DNA of 64,000 nt from UBA6136 sp041158345. Its GTDB lineage: Bacteria; Pseudomonadota; Gammaproteobacteria; Methylococcales; Methylococcaceae. The stretch lies in NCBI GenBank assembly GCA_041158345.1, contig JBEBBO010000122.1, positions 1-64,000 of the forward strand, read 5' to 3'. The notes below the pieces were generated by a model that saw only the letters and a program-made list of their open reading frames with translations, did no database searches and was not told the DNA's origin. Below are positions 25,893 to 34,152 of the stretch, piece after piece. The stretch's first letter is position 1. The number at the start of each line of letters is the position of its first letter. The position numbers and the translations under genes are program-made.

Positions 25893-27002
25893 ATGCAAGA
25901 GGGTGATATCGCCCTTTTCTCGCTCTCTGGCGATTGGTGCATTGACGCAGCGCTCCCCAGCCTAGATGACATTTCGACTTTTCTCATTCGGGAAAGACCG
26001 AAGCGCGTAAAACTTGTCGCAAATGAACTGGGATCCTGGGATAGCGCCTTGCTGACTTACCTAATTCGTCTTGGCGAACTCCTGGACGAGCGCGGAATCC
26101 AGCGGGACGAAGCTGCGCTCCCCAAGGGCGTACTTGGAATGATTGCCCTGTCCAAGGCCGTCCCAGAACGACAGGATGCGCTGAGAGACCAGGCAACAAA
26201 TGACTTTCTGACATTGGTTGGCAATCATGCCGTTTGGCTACACAACGACTTTTTCAGACTGGCTGACTTCATTGGGGAAATCTGCATTGCCGCGGGGCGT
26301 TTGTTCCGCGGCAAAAGTCGAATGCGTTGGTCAGATGTGATGAGCCAGCTTCAGGAGTGCGGGCCGAATGCCCTACCCATCATCAGCCTGATTGGCATTC
26401 TGATGGGCATGATCCTCGCTTTTGTCGGCGCTGTTCAACTGAAGGTTTTTGGTGCTCAACTCCTGATTGCAGATCTTGTGGGTCTTGGAATGGCTCGTGA
26501 AATGGGTGCCATGATGACAGCCATTTTGATGGCAGGACGGACTGGATCTGCATTTGCTGCCGAGCTGGGTTCGATGACGGTCAACGATGAAATTGATGCG
26601 TTGAAAACGAGTGGCTTCTCGCCTATCGAGTTTCTGGTGCTGCCGCGAATCATTGCCATGTTCCTGACCATCCCTTTTCTATGCCTGTTTGCCGACGTTT
26701 TGGGGATTTTTGGCGGCTCTATCGTTTCTGCTGCCCTCTTTGATGTCTCCATCCCCGAATATCTACAACAACTCAACGTTCGGATGCGCCCTATCGATTT
26801 TGAAGTGGGCATCAGCAAATGTGCCGTATTTGGCATTCTCGTTGCGGTTGCTGGTTGCTTTCGTGGACTTCAGTGTGAAAGGAACGCCGCCTCCGTGGGG
26901 TTAGCCACAACCTCGGCAGTCGTGACTGGCATTGTCTTCATTGTGATCTCTGACGCCGTCATGACCATGATGATCACCGCACTAGATCTTCTGAAACGAT
27001 GA
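25893..27002 (+). CDS. STAS-MlaE fusion: ABC permease of a second MCE transporter
   Basis: The N-terminal 110 residues read as a degenerate STAS-like domain (IALFSLSGDWCIDAAL, RVKLVANELGSWDSALLTYLIRLGELL, where WDSALL stands for the STAS D-S loop). From about residue 135 an MlaE-type permease follows: GPNALPIISLIGILMGMILA, LVGLGMAREMGAMMTAILMAGRTG, ALKTSGFSPIEFLVLPRI, and the end GIVFIVISDAVMTM. The fusion replaces a separate MlaB. ATG 25893 is preferred; TTG 25866, overlapping the previous stop, is possible. The end overlaps the ATPase start by four bases. Confidence 0.9.
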   Translation: MQEGDIALFSLSGDWCIDAALPSLDDISTFLIRERPKRVKLVANELGSWDSALLTYLIRLGELLDERGIQRDEAALPKGVLGMIALSKAVPERQDALRDQATNDFLTLVGNHAVWLHNDFFRLADFIGEICIAAGRLFRGKSRMRWSDVMSQLQECGPNALPIISLIGILMGMILAFVGAVQLKVFGAQLLIADLVGLGMAREMGAMMTAILMAGRTGSAFAAELGSMTVNDEIDALKTSGFSPIEFLVLPRIIAMFLTIPFLCLFADVLGIFGGSIVSAALFDVSIPEYLQQLNVRMRPIDFEVGISKCAVFGILVAVAGCFRGLQCERNAASVGLATTSAVVTGIVFIVISDAVMTMMITALDLLKR

Positions 27003-27832
27003 CTCACTCAATGCCCAAATCACCGACGCCAGACTGCGGCTACAACGAAGCCGTTCATATTGAGGTCAACAACCTCACGATGGCCTACGATGGATTCGTG
27101 GTTCAAAAAGAGATGAGTTTCAAGGTTTGTCGGGGCGAAATTTTCATCATCATGGGGCCGAGTGGCTGTGGCAAAAGCACACTACTCAGGCACTTGATAG
27201 GCATCAAAGCCCCCAGTAGCGGGTCCGTTCGATTTGACGGACTTGACCTTTGGGGCGTGAACGACGAAACAAGGCACGATCTTCTGCTGAGAATGGGCAT
27301 CCTTTATCAAAGCGGTGCACTCTGGAGCTCGATGACTTTGGCAGAAAACATCGCCCTCCCCCTCAGCGCCCATACACGTTTATCTCGAAAGGAAGTGATG
27401 GAGCTGGTTTCCTTCAAGCTCTCTCTAGTCGGTTTATCCGGCTTTGAGGATTACTATCCGGCAGAAATTAGCGGGGGAATGCAAAAACGGGCGGCCTTGG
27501 CCCGAGCCATTGCCCTTGATCCTGAAATTCTATTCTTCGACGAGCCGTCCTCCGGCCTTGACCCCATCAGCGCAGGACGCCTGGATGAATTGATCGTCCA
27601 TCTTACGGAAAGTCTCGGGAGTACTGCTGTGGTCGTGACCCATGACCTTGCCAGCATCCTTGAAATTGGGACCAATTCGATCTACCTCGATATTGAGACA
27701 AAAACCATTCTTGCAGAAGGCCCCCCTGGGGACCTTCTTGAAATTTCATCAAGCCAAAATGTTCGGGATTTCTTGAGCCGGGGACGAAGCCCGGAGCCCA
27801 GAGAATACCTGTCGAATGGAAAGCAGCCATGA
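26999..27832 (+). CDS. ABC ATPase of the second MCE transporter
   Basis: This 277-residue cytoplasmic ATPase of the MlaF type partners the STAS-permease. Walker A GPSGCGKSTLLRHLIG, Q-loop LYQSGALWSSMTLAENIALP, signature ISGGMQKRAALARAIALDP, Walker B LFFDEPSSGLDPIS and the switch VVTHDLASILEI are intact. The start and stop each overlap the neighbour by ATGA, so permease, ATPase and MCE protein are translated as a unit. Sequence alone does not separate an Mla, Pqi or Mce/Tgd-type substrate. Confidence 0.94.
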   Translation: MTHSMPKSPTPDCGYNEAVHIEVNNLTMAYDGFVVQKEMSFKVCRGEIFIIMGPSGCGKSTLLRHLIGIKAPSSGSVRFDGLDLWGVNDETRHDLLLRMGILYQSGALWSSMTLAENIALPLSAHTRLSRKEVMELVSFKLSLVGLSGFEDYYPAEISGGMQKRAALARAIALDPEILFFDEPSSGLDPISAGRLDELIVHLTESLGSTAVVVTHDLASILEIGTNSIYLDIETKTILAEGPPGDLLEISSSQNVRDFLSRGRSPEPREYLSNGKQP

Positions 27833-28764
27833 AGAGCGTTTCGCACCCAAGGCTAATCGGCCTTTTTGTCCTTCTAGGACTAGCCCTGTGGACCGTGATC
27901 ATCATCATGTGGGGAAGTGGAAGCTATTTCAGCTCACTGCCTCGTTATGTCATCTATTTTGAAGGGTCCGTCAACGGTCTAGCCCCTGGTTCGGTGGTCC
28001 GACTCAAGGGCGTTACGATTGGCAAGGTCCTTCAGGTCAAGGTCAGCTACAACCCAGAGTTAAATCAACTCCTGACCCCCGTCATCGCAGAGATGGATTT
28101 TGCAAAAATCGTTGAACCCCACTCAAAACAAACTCCTCCACCGGACCTAGCGACCCTGATACAACACGGCCTTCGAGCTCGACTCGGCGTGCAAAGCTTG
28201 GTCACTAACCAACTATTCGTCGATCTTGAATTTTTGCCCAACTCCAGCCCACATGCCGTTGGGGCGCTCAATGCGGAGCATGCTGAGATTCCCACCGTGA
28301 CATCAACAAAGGAAGAATTGGAAAAAACCTTGGAGCATACGGCAAAGGAAGTGCGTGACCTTCCTCTTCGGGAAACACTGGAAATGGCCCTTCAAGTCTT
28401 GCGTGATACCGATCGCTTGATTGCAAAACCTGAAACCAGTGCAAGTATCGACCGTCTGAACGACAGCTTAACCGAGTTAAAGCAGCTCATAAGACATCTC
28501 GATACGGTAGCTCAGGATGGCAACGTGATGATTAAACAGCTGAATGGACAACTTCCACCACTGGTCTCTTCCGCCACGGAAACCATGAAACAGGCTAAAT
28601 CCAGCTTGGCCTCCATCGGTGATCTAACCCAATCTGATTCCGAACTTGGACAGGCTTTGCATGATGTATCAGAGGCCGCAAGGGCAATAAGACGTCTGGC
28701 GGACACCCTGGAACGCCAGCCCGATGCCGTCCTCTATGGCAGAAAAACGATCGAACAGAAGTAG
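27829..28764 (+). CDS. MCE-domain protein of the second transporter
   Basis: This 311-residue periplasmic protein has an N-terminal anchor (LIGLFVLLGLALWTVIIIMW) and one MCE domain: YFEGSVNGLAPGSVVRLKGVTIGKV, then LRARLGVQSLVTNQLFVDLEF. A long helical region follows the MCE domain, with PLRETLEMALQVLRDTDRL, NDSLTELKQLIRHLDTV and a last segment to TLERQPDAVLYGRK. The helices resemble those of PqiB/YebT-like and Mycobacterium-type MCE proteins that build needles, but with a single MCE domain. No auxiliary lipoprotein or solute-binding gene follows; kdsD starts 54 bases on. Confidence 0.92.
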   Translation: MKSVSHPRLIGLFVLLGLALWTVIIIMWGSGSYFSSLPRYVIYFEGSVNGLAPGSVVRLKGVTIGKVLQVKVSYNPELNQLLTPVIAEMDFAKIVEPHSKQTPPPDLATLIQHGLRARLGVQSLVTNQLFVDLEFLPNSSPHAVGALNAEHAEIPTVTSTKEELEKTLEHTAKEVRDLPLRETLEMALQVLRDTDRLIAKPETSASIDRLNDSLTELKQLIRHLDTVAQDGNVMIKQLNGQLPPLVSSATETMKQAKSSLASIGDLTQSDSELGQALHDVSEAARAIRRLADTLERQPDAVLYGRKTIEQK

Positions 28765-28818
28765 GATTTTCCCGAAAGACGGTCATTCTTCAGTCGTCAA
28801 GAATGGCATAATGTCTGC

Positions 28819-29841
28819 ATGGGAATACAGAACACCGTGCAATCCTCCGCTCAAGGCGAAACAGGCCAGCCACGCACCGATTTGCTCTGCGCATCGGCCC
28901 GAAGGGTCATAGAAAATGAGGCGGCAGCCGTTCTTGCGCTCGGTGAGCGCATTGATGATCGATTTGCGAAGGCCTGTCGGTTGATTTTGAGCTGCAAGGG
29001 CCGAGTCGTTGTGACCGGCATGGGCAAATCCGGTCACATCGGCGGCAAAATTGCCGCCACCCTCGCGAGCACTGGCACCCCCGCCTTTTTCGTGCACCCC
29101 GGTGAGGCGGGTCACGGGGACCTTGGGATGATCACTCGAGAGGACGTTCTCCTGGCCCTGTCTCACTCGGGCGACTCTTCAGAAGTCCTCACCATCCTGC
29201 CAATGCTCAAGCGGCTTGGGATTCCGCTGATTGCCATGACCGGCAAACCTGATTCACCTCTCGCAAGACAGGCTGATGTGGCTCTGGATACGGCCATTCA
29301 AGAGGAGGCCTGCCCCTTGGGTCTAGCGCCAACCTCCAGCACCACCGTCGCATTGGCTTTGGGCGATGCACTTGCCGTGGCATTGCTCGAAGCGCGAGGT
29401 TTTAGCCGCGAAGATTTCGCCTTTTCACATCCCAGCGGCAGCCTTGGCCGAAGACTTCTCATTCGCATTATGGATGTGATGCACACGGGTGATGACATTC
29501 CGTGTGTCACCGCCAATGTCGCCGTTCGCGATGCGCTACTTGAAATGACTGCCAAAAAGCTAGGCATGACCGCCGTGACTGGCCCGGATGGCGTCCTTCT
29601 TGGAATTTTTACTGACGGTGATCTTCGTCGACTTCTTGAGCGCAGCATTGATGTACACAACACCCTCATCCGAGATGTAATCCGCATCGGGTGTAGCACG
29701 GTTTCTCCTGAGTGCCTTGCCGCAGAGGGCGTGAGAATCATGGAAGAAAAAAGAATCAGCGCCCTTTTGGTTGTCGATTCAAACAATCAATTGGTTGGTG
29801 CCCTCAACATGCACGACCTTCTTCGTGCAGGGGTGGTCTGA
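28819..29841 (+). CDS. kdsD: D-arabinose 5-phosphate isomerase
   Basis: KdsD converts ribulose 5-phosphate to arabinose 5-phosphate, the first step to KDO for LPS. The SIS domain shows VVTGMGKSGHIGGKIAATLAS, FFVHPGEAGHGDLG, ALSHSGDSSEV and the FSHPSGSLGRRLL end. Two CBS domains follow (MDVMHTGDDIP to GIFTDGDLRRL, and the last 55 residues). At 340 residues it is slightly longer than usual because of a 16-residue N-terminal extension. No ribosome site precedes ATG 28819, and a CATAAT at 28807-28812 could be a -10 element, which would make the message leaderless. The stop overlaps kdsC (TGATG). Confidence 0.96.
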   Translation: MGIQNTVQSSAQGETGQPRTDLLCASARRVIENEAAAVLALGERIDDRFAKACRLILSCKGRVVVTGMGKSGHIGGKIAATLASTGTPAFFVHPGEAGHGDLGMITREDVLLALSHSGDSSEVLTILPMLKRLGIPLIAMTGKPDSPLARQADVALDTAIQEEACPLGLAPTSSTTVALALGDALAVALLEARGFSREDFAFSHPSGSLGRRLLIRIMDVMHTGDDIPCVTANVAVRDALLEMTAKKLGMTAVTGPDGVLLGIFTDGDLRRLLERSIDVHNTLIRDVIRIGCSTVSPECLAAEGVRIMEEKRISALLVVDSNNQLVGALNMHDLLRAGVV

Positions 29842-30377
29842 TGCTCGAAAAAATCCCCACTGAGGTCATTGGGCGTGCGGCGAAAGTCCGGCTTCTAATC
29901 TGTGATGTAGATGGGGTTTTGACCAACGGGCAGCTTTTTTTTACGCCAACCGGTGATGAACTCAAGGGCTTTCATGCCAGAGATGGTCATGGCATCAAGC
30001 TCGTGCAACGAGCAGGCATCGAAACAGCAGTGATCTCAGGACGACGCTCTCCGGCAGTGGCCCTTCGCATGGAGAGTCTTGGTGTCCGACACGTATACCA
30101 AGGCCATGAGCACAAGCTTGCGGCCTTCGAAGAGTTGATTGAAAAACTTGGCATTTCTCCTGAGGAGACTTGTTTTATCGGTGATGACCTTTTAGACCTC
30201 ACGTTACTGCGTCGTGTCGGACTGGCTGTTGCGGTAGCCGATGCACACTTCACCATTCAGAATGTCGTTCATTACACGACACAACTGCCCGGTGGTTTTG
30301 GGGCTGTAAGAGAAATCTGTGATCTGATTCTGTATGCGCAAGATAAACTGGAAGCAGCTGTCAGCTCATATCAGTGA
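29841..30377 (+). CDS. kdsC: 3-deoxy-D-manno-octulosonate 8-phosphate phosphatase
   Basis: KdsC removes phosphate from KDO-8-P, giving free KDO. It is a C0-type HAD phosphatase of 178 residues without a cap domain. Motif I is LLICDVDGVLTNG, motif II AVISGRRSPAV, and the lysine and motif III region is GHEHKLAAFEELI to CFIGDDLLDLTLL; VADAHFTIQNVVHYTT follows. The start shares one base with the kdsD stop. The reading frame of lptC begins 44 bases before this gene ends. Confidence 0.96.
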   Translation: MLEKIPTEVIGRAAKVRLLICDVDGVLTNGQLFFTPTGDELKGFHARDGHGIKLVQRAGIETAVISGRRSPAVALRMESLGVRHVYQGHEHKLAAFEELIEKLGISPEETCFIGDDLLDLTLLRRVGLAVAVADAHFTIQNVVHYTTQLPGGFGAVREICDLILYAQDKLEAAVSSYQ

Positions 30378-30966
30378 GGCACTGTCATCCATCGGGAGCC
30401 ATGGCCGCACCGCTCTGGCAATTCTGGTGATGCTACTGTCCTGGTGGTTGGCCGGCACATTGGGCCCTCATGAAGATTCGCACAGGAAAGCTAAGGCGGG
30501 TCGCGTCGATTACTACACAAAAGGACTTCGACGGACCGTCATGGGTGTGGACGGCAATCCCAAAGAATATTTGGTATCGCAAGAGATGGTCCACTATGAG
30601 GAAGAAGACACCGCCGAACTTTATCGCCCAGTTATCACCCTTTATGTGAAGGATGGCCCCCCTTGGGTCATTAATTCTGAAACTGCCAAAATCCCCGGCA
30701 ACAGCGAGTTCATATTCCTGAATGGCGATGTCCTCGTCGAAAGGGATGCCAACAAGGATGGGCGGACTATGCGAATCGAAACCACAAATGTCCGCACGAT
30801 TCCTGATAAGGACTATGCGGAAACGGATGAATATATTCGGGTCATCAGTCCACCAGACTTCATGACCGGAACCGGCGCGACCATTAATTTTGGCAGCAAC
30901 CTCAACTATCGGATCCTGCACGATGTCAGGAGGAGACACGACGTTGAATCTGAGACGACTGAATAA
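30334..30966 (+). CDS. lptC: LPS export protein LptC
   Basis: LptC is the bitopic inner-membrane link between the LptBFG transporter and the LptA bridge. One N-terminal membrane helix (TALAILVMLLSWWLAGTL, residues 26-43) is followed by the beta-jellyroll domain: YYTKGLRRTVMGVDG, YLVSQEMVHYEEEDTAELYRP, INSETAKIPGNSEFIFLNGDV and MRIETTNVRTIPDKDYAETDE. The family is weakly conserved, but position and topology make the call firm. The 44-base overlap with kdsC is long; a later non-ATG start is possible but would trim into the region before the helix. Confidence 0.9.
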   Translation: MRKINWKQLSAHISEALSSIGSHGRTALAILVMLLSWWLAGTLGPHEDSHRKAKAGRVDYYTKGLRRTVMGVDGNPKEYLVSQEMVHYEEEDTAELYRPVITLYVKDGPPWVINSETAKIPGNSEFIFLNGDVLVERDANKDGRTMRIETTNVRTIPDKDYAETDEYIRVISPPDFMTGTGATINFGSNLNYRILHDVRRRHDVESETTE

Positions 30967-31528
30967 TTGGCATCGGTCAAATCCCAGCGCGCCTGCTAAT
31001 CGCATGCCCGTGGCCCTCATCATTCAGGCCGCCCTGACGCTTTTCACGCCAATGGCTTCGGCGCTGACTTCGGATTCCAAACAGCCCATGCTGATCGAAT
31101 CTGACGACATGATCTATGACGAGGGAAAAGGGGAAACCGTCTACACCGGAAATGTAAAGGCCACCCAAGGAAGTCTTGAAGTCACCGGAGAGAAGATGAT
31201 CATCAACCAGCAGAAGGGCGAATCGGATCAGATGATCATGTTTGGAAAGCCCGCAAGACTGAAGCAGACCCCGGATGGGGGCGGCCCGGACAACCATGGA
31301 CTTGGGGACCGAGCCGACTATTTTCCCGACTCAGGTATTCTGATTTTGAACGGTAACGCCATGACTTGGGAAGGACCCTCACCTGAAACGAGTGAGCACA
31401 CGGTCAAAAGCGATCATATTGAATACGACACCAAAAACTCCATCTACAAGGCTGGGACACCCAAGAGCGCCAAACATCGCGTGCACGTTCGTGTTTTGCC
31501 TAAGGAGTCCAAGGAGCCCAAGGAATAA
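30923..31528 (+). CDS. lptA: LPS transport periplasmic protein LptA
   Basis: LptA forms the periplasmic beta-jellyroll filament that carries LPS to LptD. Conserved features are PMLIESDDMIYDEGKGETVYTGNV, the next strand TQGSLEVTGEKMIINQ, and GDRADYFPDSGILILNGNA. The signal peptide is MPVALIIQAALTLFTPMASA. Two starts are possible: ATG 30923, which adds a 27-residue polar N-region and overlaps lptC by 44 bases, and ATG 31004, which starts the signal peptide directly and gives 174 residues. Neither has a good ribosome site. lptB starts two bases after the stop. Confidence 0.92.
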   Translation: MSGGDTTLNLRRLNNWHRSNPSAPANRMPVALIIQAALTLFTPMASALTSDSKQPMLIESDDMIYDEGKGETVYTGNVKATQGSLEVTGEKMIINQQKGESDQMIMFGKPARLKQTPDGGGPDNHGLGDRADYFPDSGILILNGNAMTWEGPSPETSEHTVKSDHIEYDTKNSIYKAGTPKSAKHRVHVRVLPKESKEPKE

Positions 31529-31530
31529 CC

Positions 31531-32256
31531 ATGGCTATCCTGTCCACCCAAAACATCATCAAGCGCTATCACAAACGAAATGTGGTTGATGGCGTATCGG
31601 TTGAAATCCGGACGGGCGAAATTGTGGGCCTTCTGGGTCCCAATGGTGCGGGTAAAACCACTAGCTTCTACATGATCGTCGGACTGATCACGCCGGATGA
31701 TGGACAGATTCTCTTGGATGGACGCGACATCTCCCACATGCCTATGCATGAACGTGCTCGGATGGGAATTGGCTATCTGCCGCAGGAACCGTCCATTTTT
31801 CGAAAGCTCACGGTACAAGAAAACCTGATGGCTGTTCTTGAGTTACGGCCTGAGCTCACCCACGGCCAACGGGAACTGATTGCTGGAGAACTACTCGAAG
31901 AGTTCAATGTGGGGCATCTTCGACACCAGCCTGCATTGGGCCTTTCTGGGGGTGAAAGACGGCGCGTGGAAATTGCGCGGGCTCTGGCCTGTGAGCCCCG
32001 GTTTATGCTGCTGGATGAACCCTTCGCCGGTGTGGATCCCATTTCCATCATCGATATCCAGAAAATCATTTTGCATCTTCGGGAGCGCGGGATCGGCATC
32101 CTTATTACGGAACACAACGTTCGCGAAACCCTTGGAACCTGCGACAGAGCCTACATCCTTGCAGGCGGACGGGTAATAGCCGAGGGCCACCCGAGCGACA
32201 TCGTCGAGAATCCGGAAGTGCGGCAAGTTTATCTTGGCGAAAATTTCTCTATGTAA
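31531..32256 (+). CDS. lptB: LPS export ABC transporter ATPase LptB
   Basis: LptB is the cytoplasmic ATPase that drives LPS extraction by LptFG. The 241 residues match the family. Walker A is GPNGAGKTTSFYMIVGLI, the Q loop GYLPQEPSIFRKLTVQENL, the signature LSGGERRRVEIARAL, Walker B FMLLDEPFAGVDPIS and the switch ILITEHNVRETL. The end RQVYLGENFSM is the usual LptB tail. Its partners lptF and lptG lie together at 45215-47428. rpoN follows after 71 bases. Confidence 0.97.
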   Translation: MAILSTQNIIKRYHKRNVVDGVSVEIRTGEIVGLLGPNGAGKTTSFYMIVGLITPDDGQILLDGRDISHMPMHERARMGIGYLPQEPSIFRKLTVQENLMAVLELRPELTHGQRELIAGELLEEFNVGHLRHQPALGLSGGERRRVEIARALACEPRFMLLDEPFAGVDPISIIDIQKIILHLRERGIGILITEHNVRETLGTCDRAYILAGGRVIAEGHPSDIVENPEVRQVYLGENFSM

Positions 32257-32327
32257 CCTCGACAGGTCTCAGCAAAGGATTCTCGATCAGTGAAACACTT
32301 CATCCAACATTTATTTGCAATGCCACG

Positions 32328-33800
32328 ATGAAACAGTCTCTTCAACTTCGAATGGGGCAAACGCTTGCAATGACCCCCCAGTTGCAGCAAGCCATCAAGC
32401 TGTTGCAACTGTCCAGCATGGATCTTCAGCATGAGATCCAGGAGGCGTTGGACTCCAACATGATGCTGGAAACTGCTGACGATGAGCCCATCTCCGGCCC
32501 TGAAGGCTCTCTTGCGGCAGAGCCCTGGAGCAACAGTGACAAGGGCAGTGAATATCGCGAACTGGCTGACATGGATGCACCGGCGGACATTCCCCAGGAA
32601 CTCCCCGTGGATGTATCGTGGGATGAGATGTATGACAGCCTACCCACGTTGGGTTCCAATGGTACTGCGAACCCCGAAACAGACGATTTCCAACAACAAG
32701 GCGCTTCGGGTGAGAGCCTTCACGAACAATTGAACTGGCAAATGGAGCTTGCGCGCTTCAGCGAGCGGGACCACGCCATCGCTACTGCCTTAGTCGATGC
32801 CATCAATGAGGATGGATACCTTGGAACCAGCCTCGATGAGGTCCATCAGGGTCTGCTACCACAGATTCCAGCACTGGATCTTGATGAGGTTCAGGCCGTA
32901 CTCCATCAAATCCAAAATTTCGATCCACCAGGGGTTGGCGCTACTGATTTGTCAGACTGCTTGCGTATCCAGCTCAAACAACTGCCGGAGACGACCGCCT
33001 TCAGAGCGGAAGCTCTCACCCTCGTGGAAAAGCATCTGGAGTTACTGGCGAAGCGGAATGTGACGGCACTGAAGCGCCTATTGAATCTGGAGGATGACGA
33101 TCTCTCTAAGGTCGTCGCGCTCGTGCGAAGTCTCGAACCCAAACCCGGCCGCCTGGTTCAGAGAGACGACACACACTACATCACTCCGGATGTCTATGTC
33201 GTGCGAATGAACGATCGGTGGACCGTTCGACTAAACCCCAAGATCTCACCCAAGCTCAGAGTAAATCCGACCTATTCAGGGATGGTTCGCAGGGCGGATA
33301 ACAGCGCGGACAACACCACCATGCGCAATCACCTTCAGGAAGCTCGGTGGTTCATCAAGAGCCTTCAAAGCCGCAATGAGACACTTCTGAAGGTCGCTCG
33401 TAGTATCGTTGACAGGCAACAGGCCTTTCTTGATGATGGCCCTATCGCGATGAAGCCACTTGTCCTCAGGGATATCGCGGAAGAAGTCGAAATGCATGAA
33501 TCCACAATTTCTCGTGTGACCAACCAGAAATACATGCATACCCCAAATGGCATCTATGAGTTCAAATATTTCTTCTCTAGCCATGTTTCCACGCAAAGTG
33601 GTGGCGAATGCTCAGCAACCGCAATCAAAGCCTTCTTGAAAGAAATTGTGGATGCAGAAGACCAGCGCAAACCCCTCAGCGATGACGCTATCGCCTCGAT
33701 CTTCAAGGAGAGAGGAATCAATGTCGCAAGAAGGACCATTGCAAAATATCGTGAAACCCTCAACATTCCCTCGTCTAGCGAGAGAAAACAGGTTTTTTAA
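32328..33800 (+). CDS. rpoN: RNA polymerase sigma-54 factor
   Basis: RpoN directs polymerase to -24/-12 promoters and needs an enhancer-binding ATPase. Region I is glutamine- and leucine-rich (LQLRMGQTLAMTPQLQQAIKLLQLS). An acidic region II spans roughly residues 50-115. The core-binding and DNA-binding parts follow, with IAEEVEMHESTISRVTNQKYM as the helix-turn-helix and VARRTIAKYRETL as the RpoN box. At 490 residues it is of normal size. Position after lptB and before hpf is the standard gammaproteobacterial order. Confidence 0.97.
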   Translation: MKQSLQLRMGQTLAMTPQLQQAIKLLQLSSMDLQHEIQEALDSNMMLETADDEPISGPEGSLAAEPWSNSDKGSEYRELADMDAPADIPQELPVDVSWDEMYDSLPTLGSNGTANPETDDFQQQGASGESLHEQLNWQMELARFSERDHAIATALVDAINEDGYLGTSLDEVHQGLLPQIPALDLDEVQAVLHQIQNFDPPGVGATDLSDCLRIQLKQLPETTAFRAEALTLVEKHLELLAKRNVTALKRLLNLEDDDLSKVVALVRSLEPKPGRLVQRDDTHYITPDVYVVRMNDRWTVRLNPKISPKLRVNPTYSGMVRRADNSADNTTMRNHLQEARWFIKSLQSRNETLLKVARSIVDRQQAFLDDGPIAMKPLVLRDIAEEVEMHESTISRVTNQKYMHTPNGIYEFKYFFSSHVSTQSGGECSATAIKAFLKEIVDAEDQRKPLSDDAIASIFKERGINVARRTIAKYRETLNIPSSSERKQVF

Positions 33801-33829
33801 TTCAAAAACAACTCGACAGAGAGTCCATC

Positions 33830-34117
33830 ATGCAAATCGAAATTACAGGTCACCACATTGAGGTCACTGAGGCCATTCGCAGCCACGTCCTCGATAAGTT
33901 CTCTCGACTGAAGAAGCACTTCGACAAGGTTCTTGAGGTACACGTCATCCTCAGCGTAGAAAAGCTGTCTCAAAAAGCGGAGGCAACCGTCCATATCAAT
34001 GGTGCGAATCTCTTTGCCGAAGACACCCAGGAGGACCTTTACACCGCCATCGACAATCTGGTCGACAAGCTAGACCGACAAGTACTGAAGCATAAGGAAA
34101 AGCACCTGAATCACTGA
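33830..34117 (+). CDS. hpf: Ribosome hibernation promoting factor, short form
   Basis: Hpf binds the 30S decoding region and helps form 100S dimers in stationary phase. The 95-residue protein has the beta-alpha-beta core only: QIEITGHHIEVTEAIRSHV, LSVEKLSQKAEATVHING and YTAIDNLVDKLDRQVLKHKEKH. The C-terminal dimerisation domain of long Hpf is absent. It begins 29 bases after rpoN. In E. coli ptsN comes next; here rapZ follows after 35 bases with no ptsN. Confidence 0.96.
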   Translation: MQIEITGHHIEVTEAIRSHVLDKFSRLKKHFDKVLEVHVILSVEKLSQKAEATVHINGANLFAEDTQEDLYTAIDNLVDKLDRQVLKHKEKHLNH

Positions 34118-34152
34118 TTCAGGGATCGGGTTTAGCATCCGGAGAGACAACC

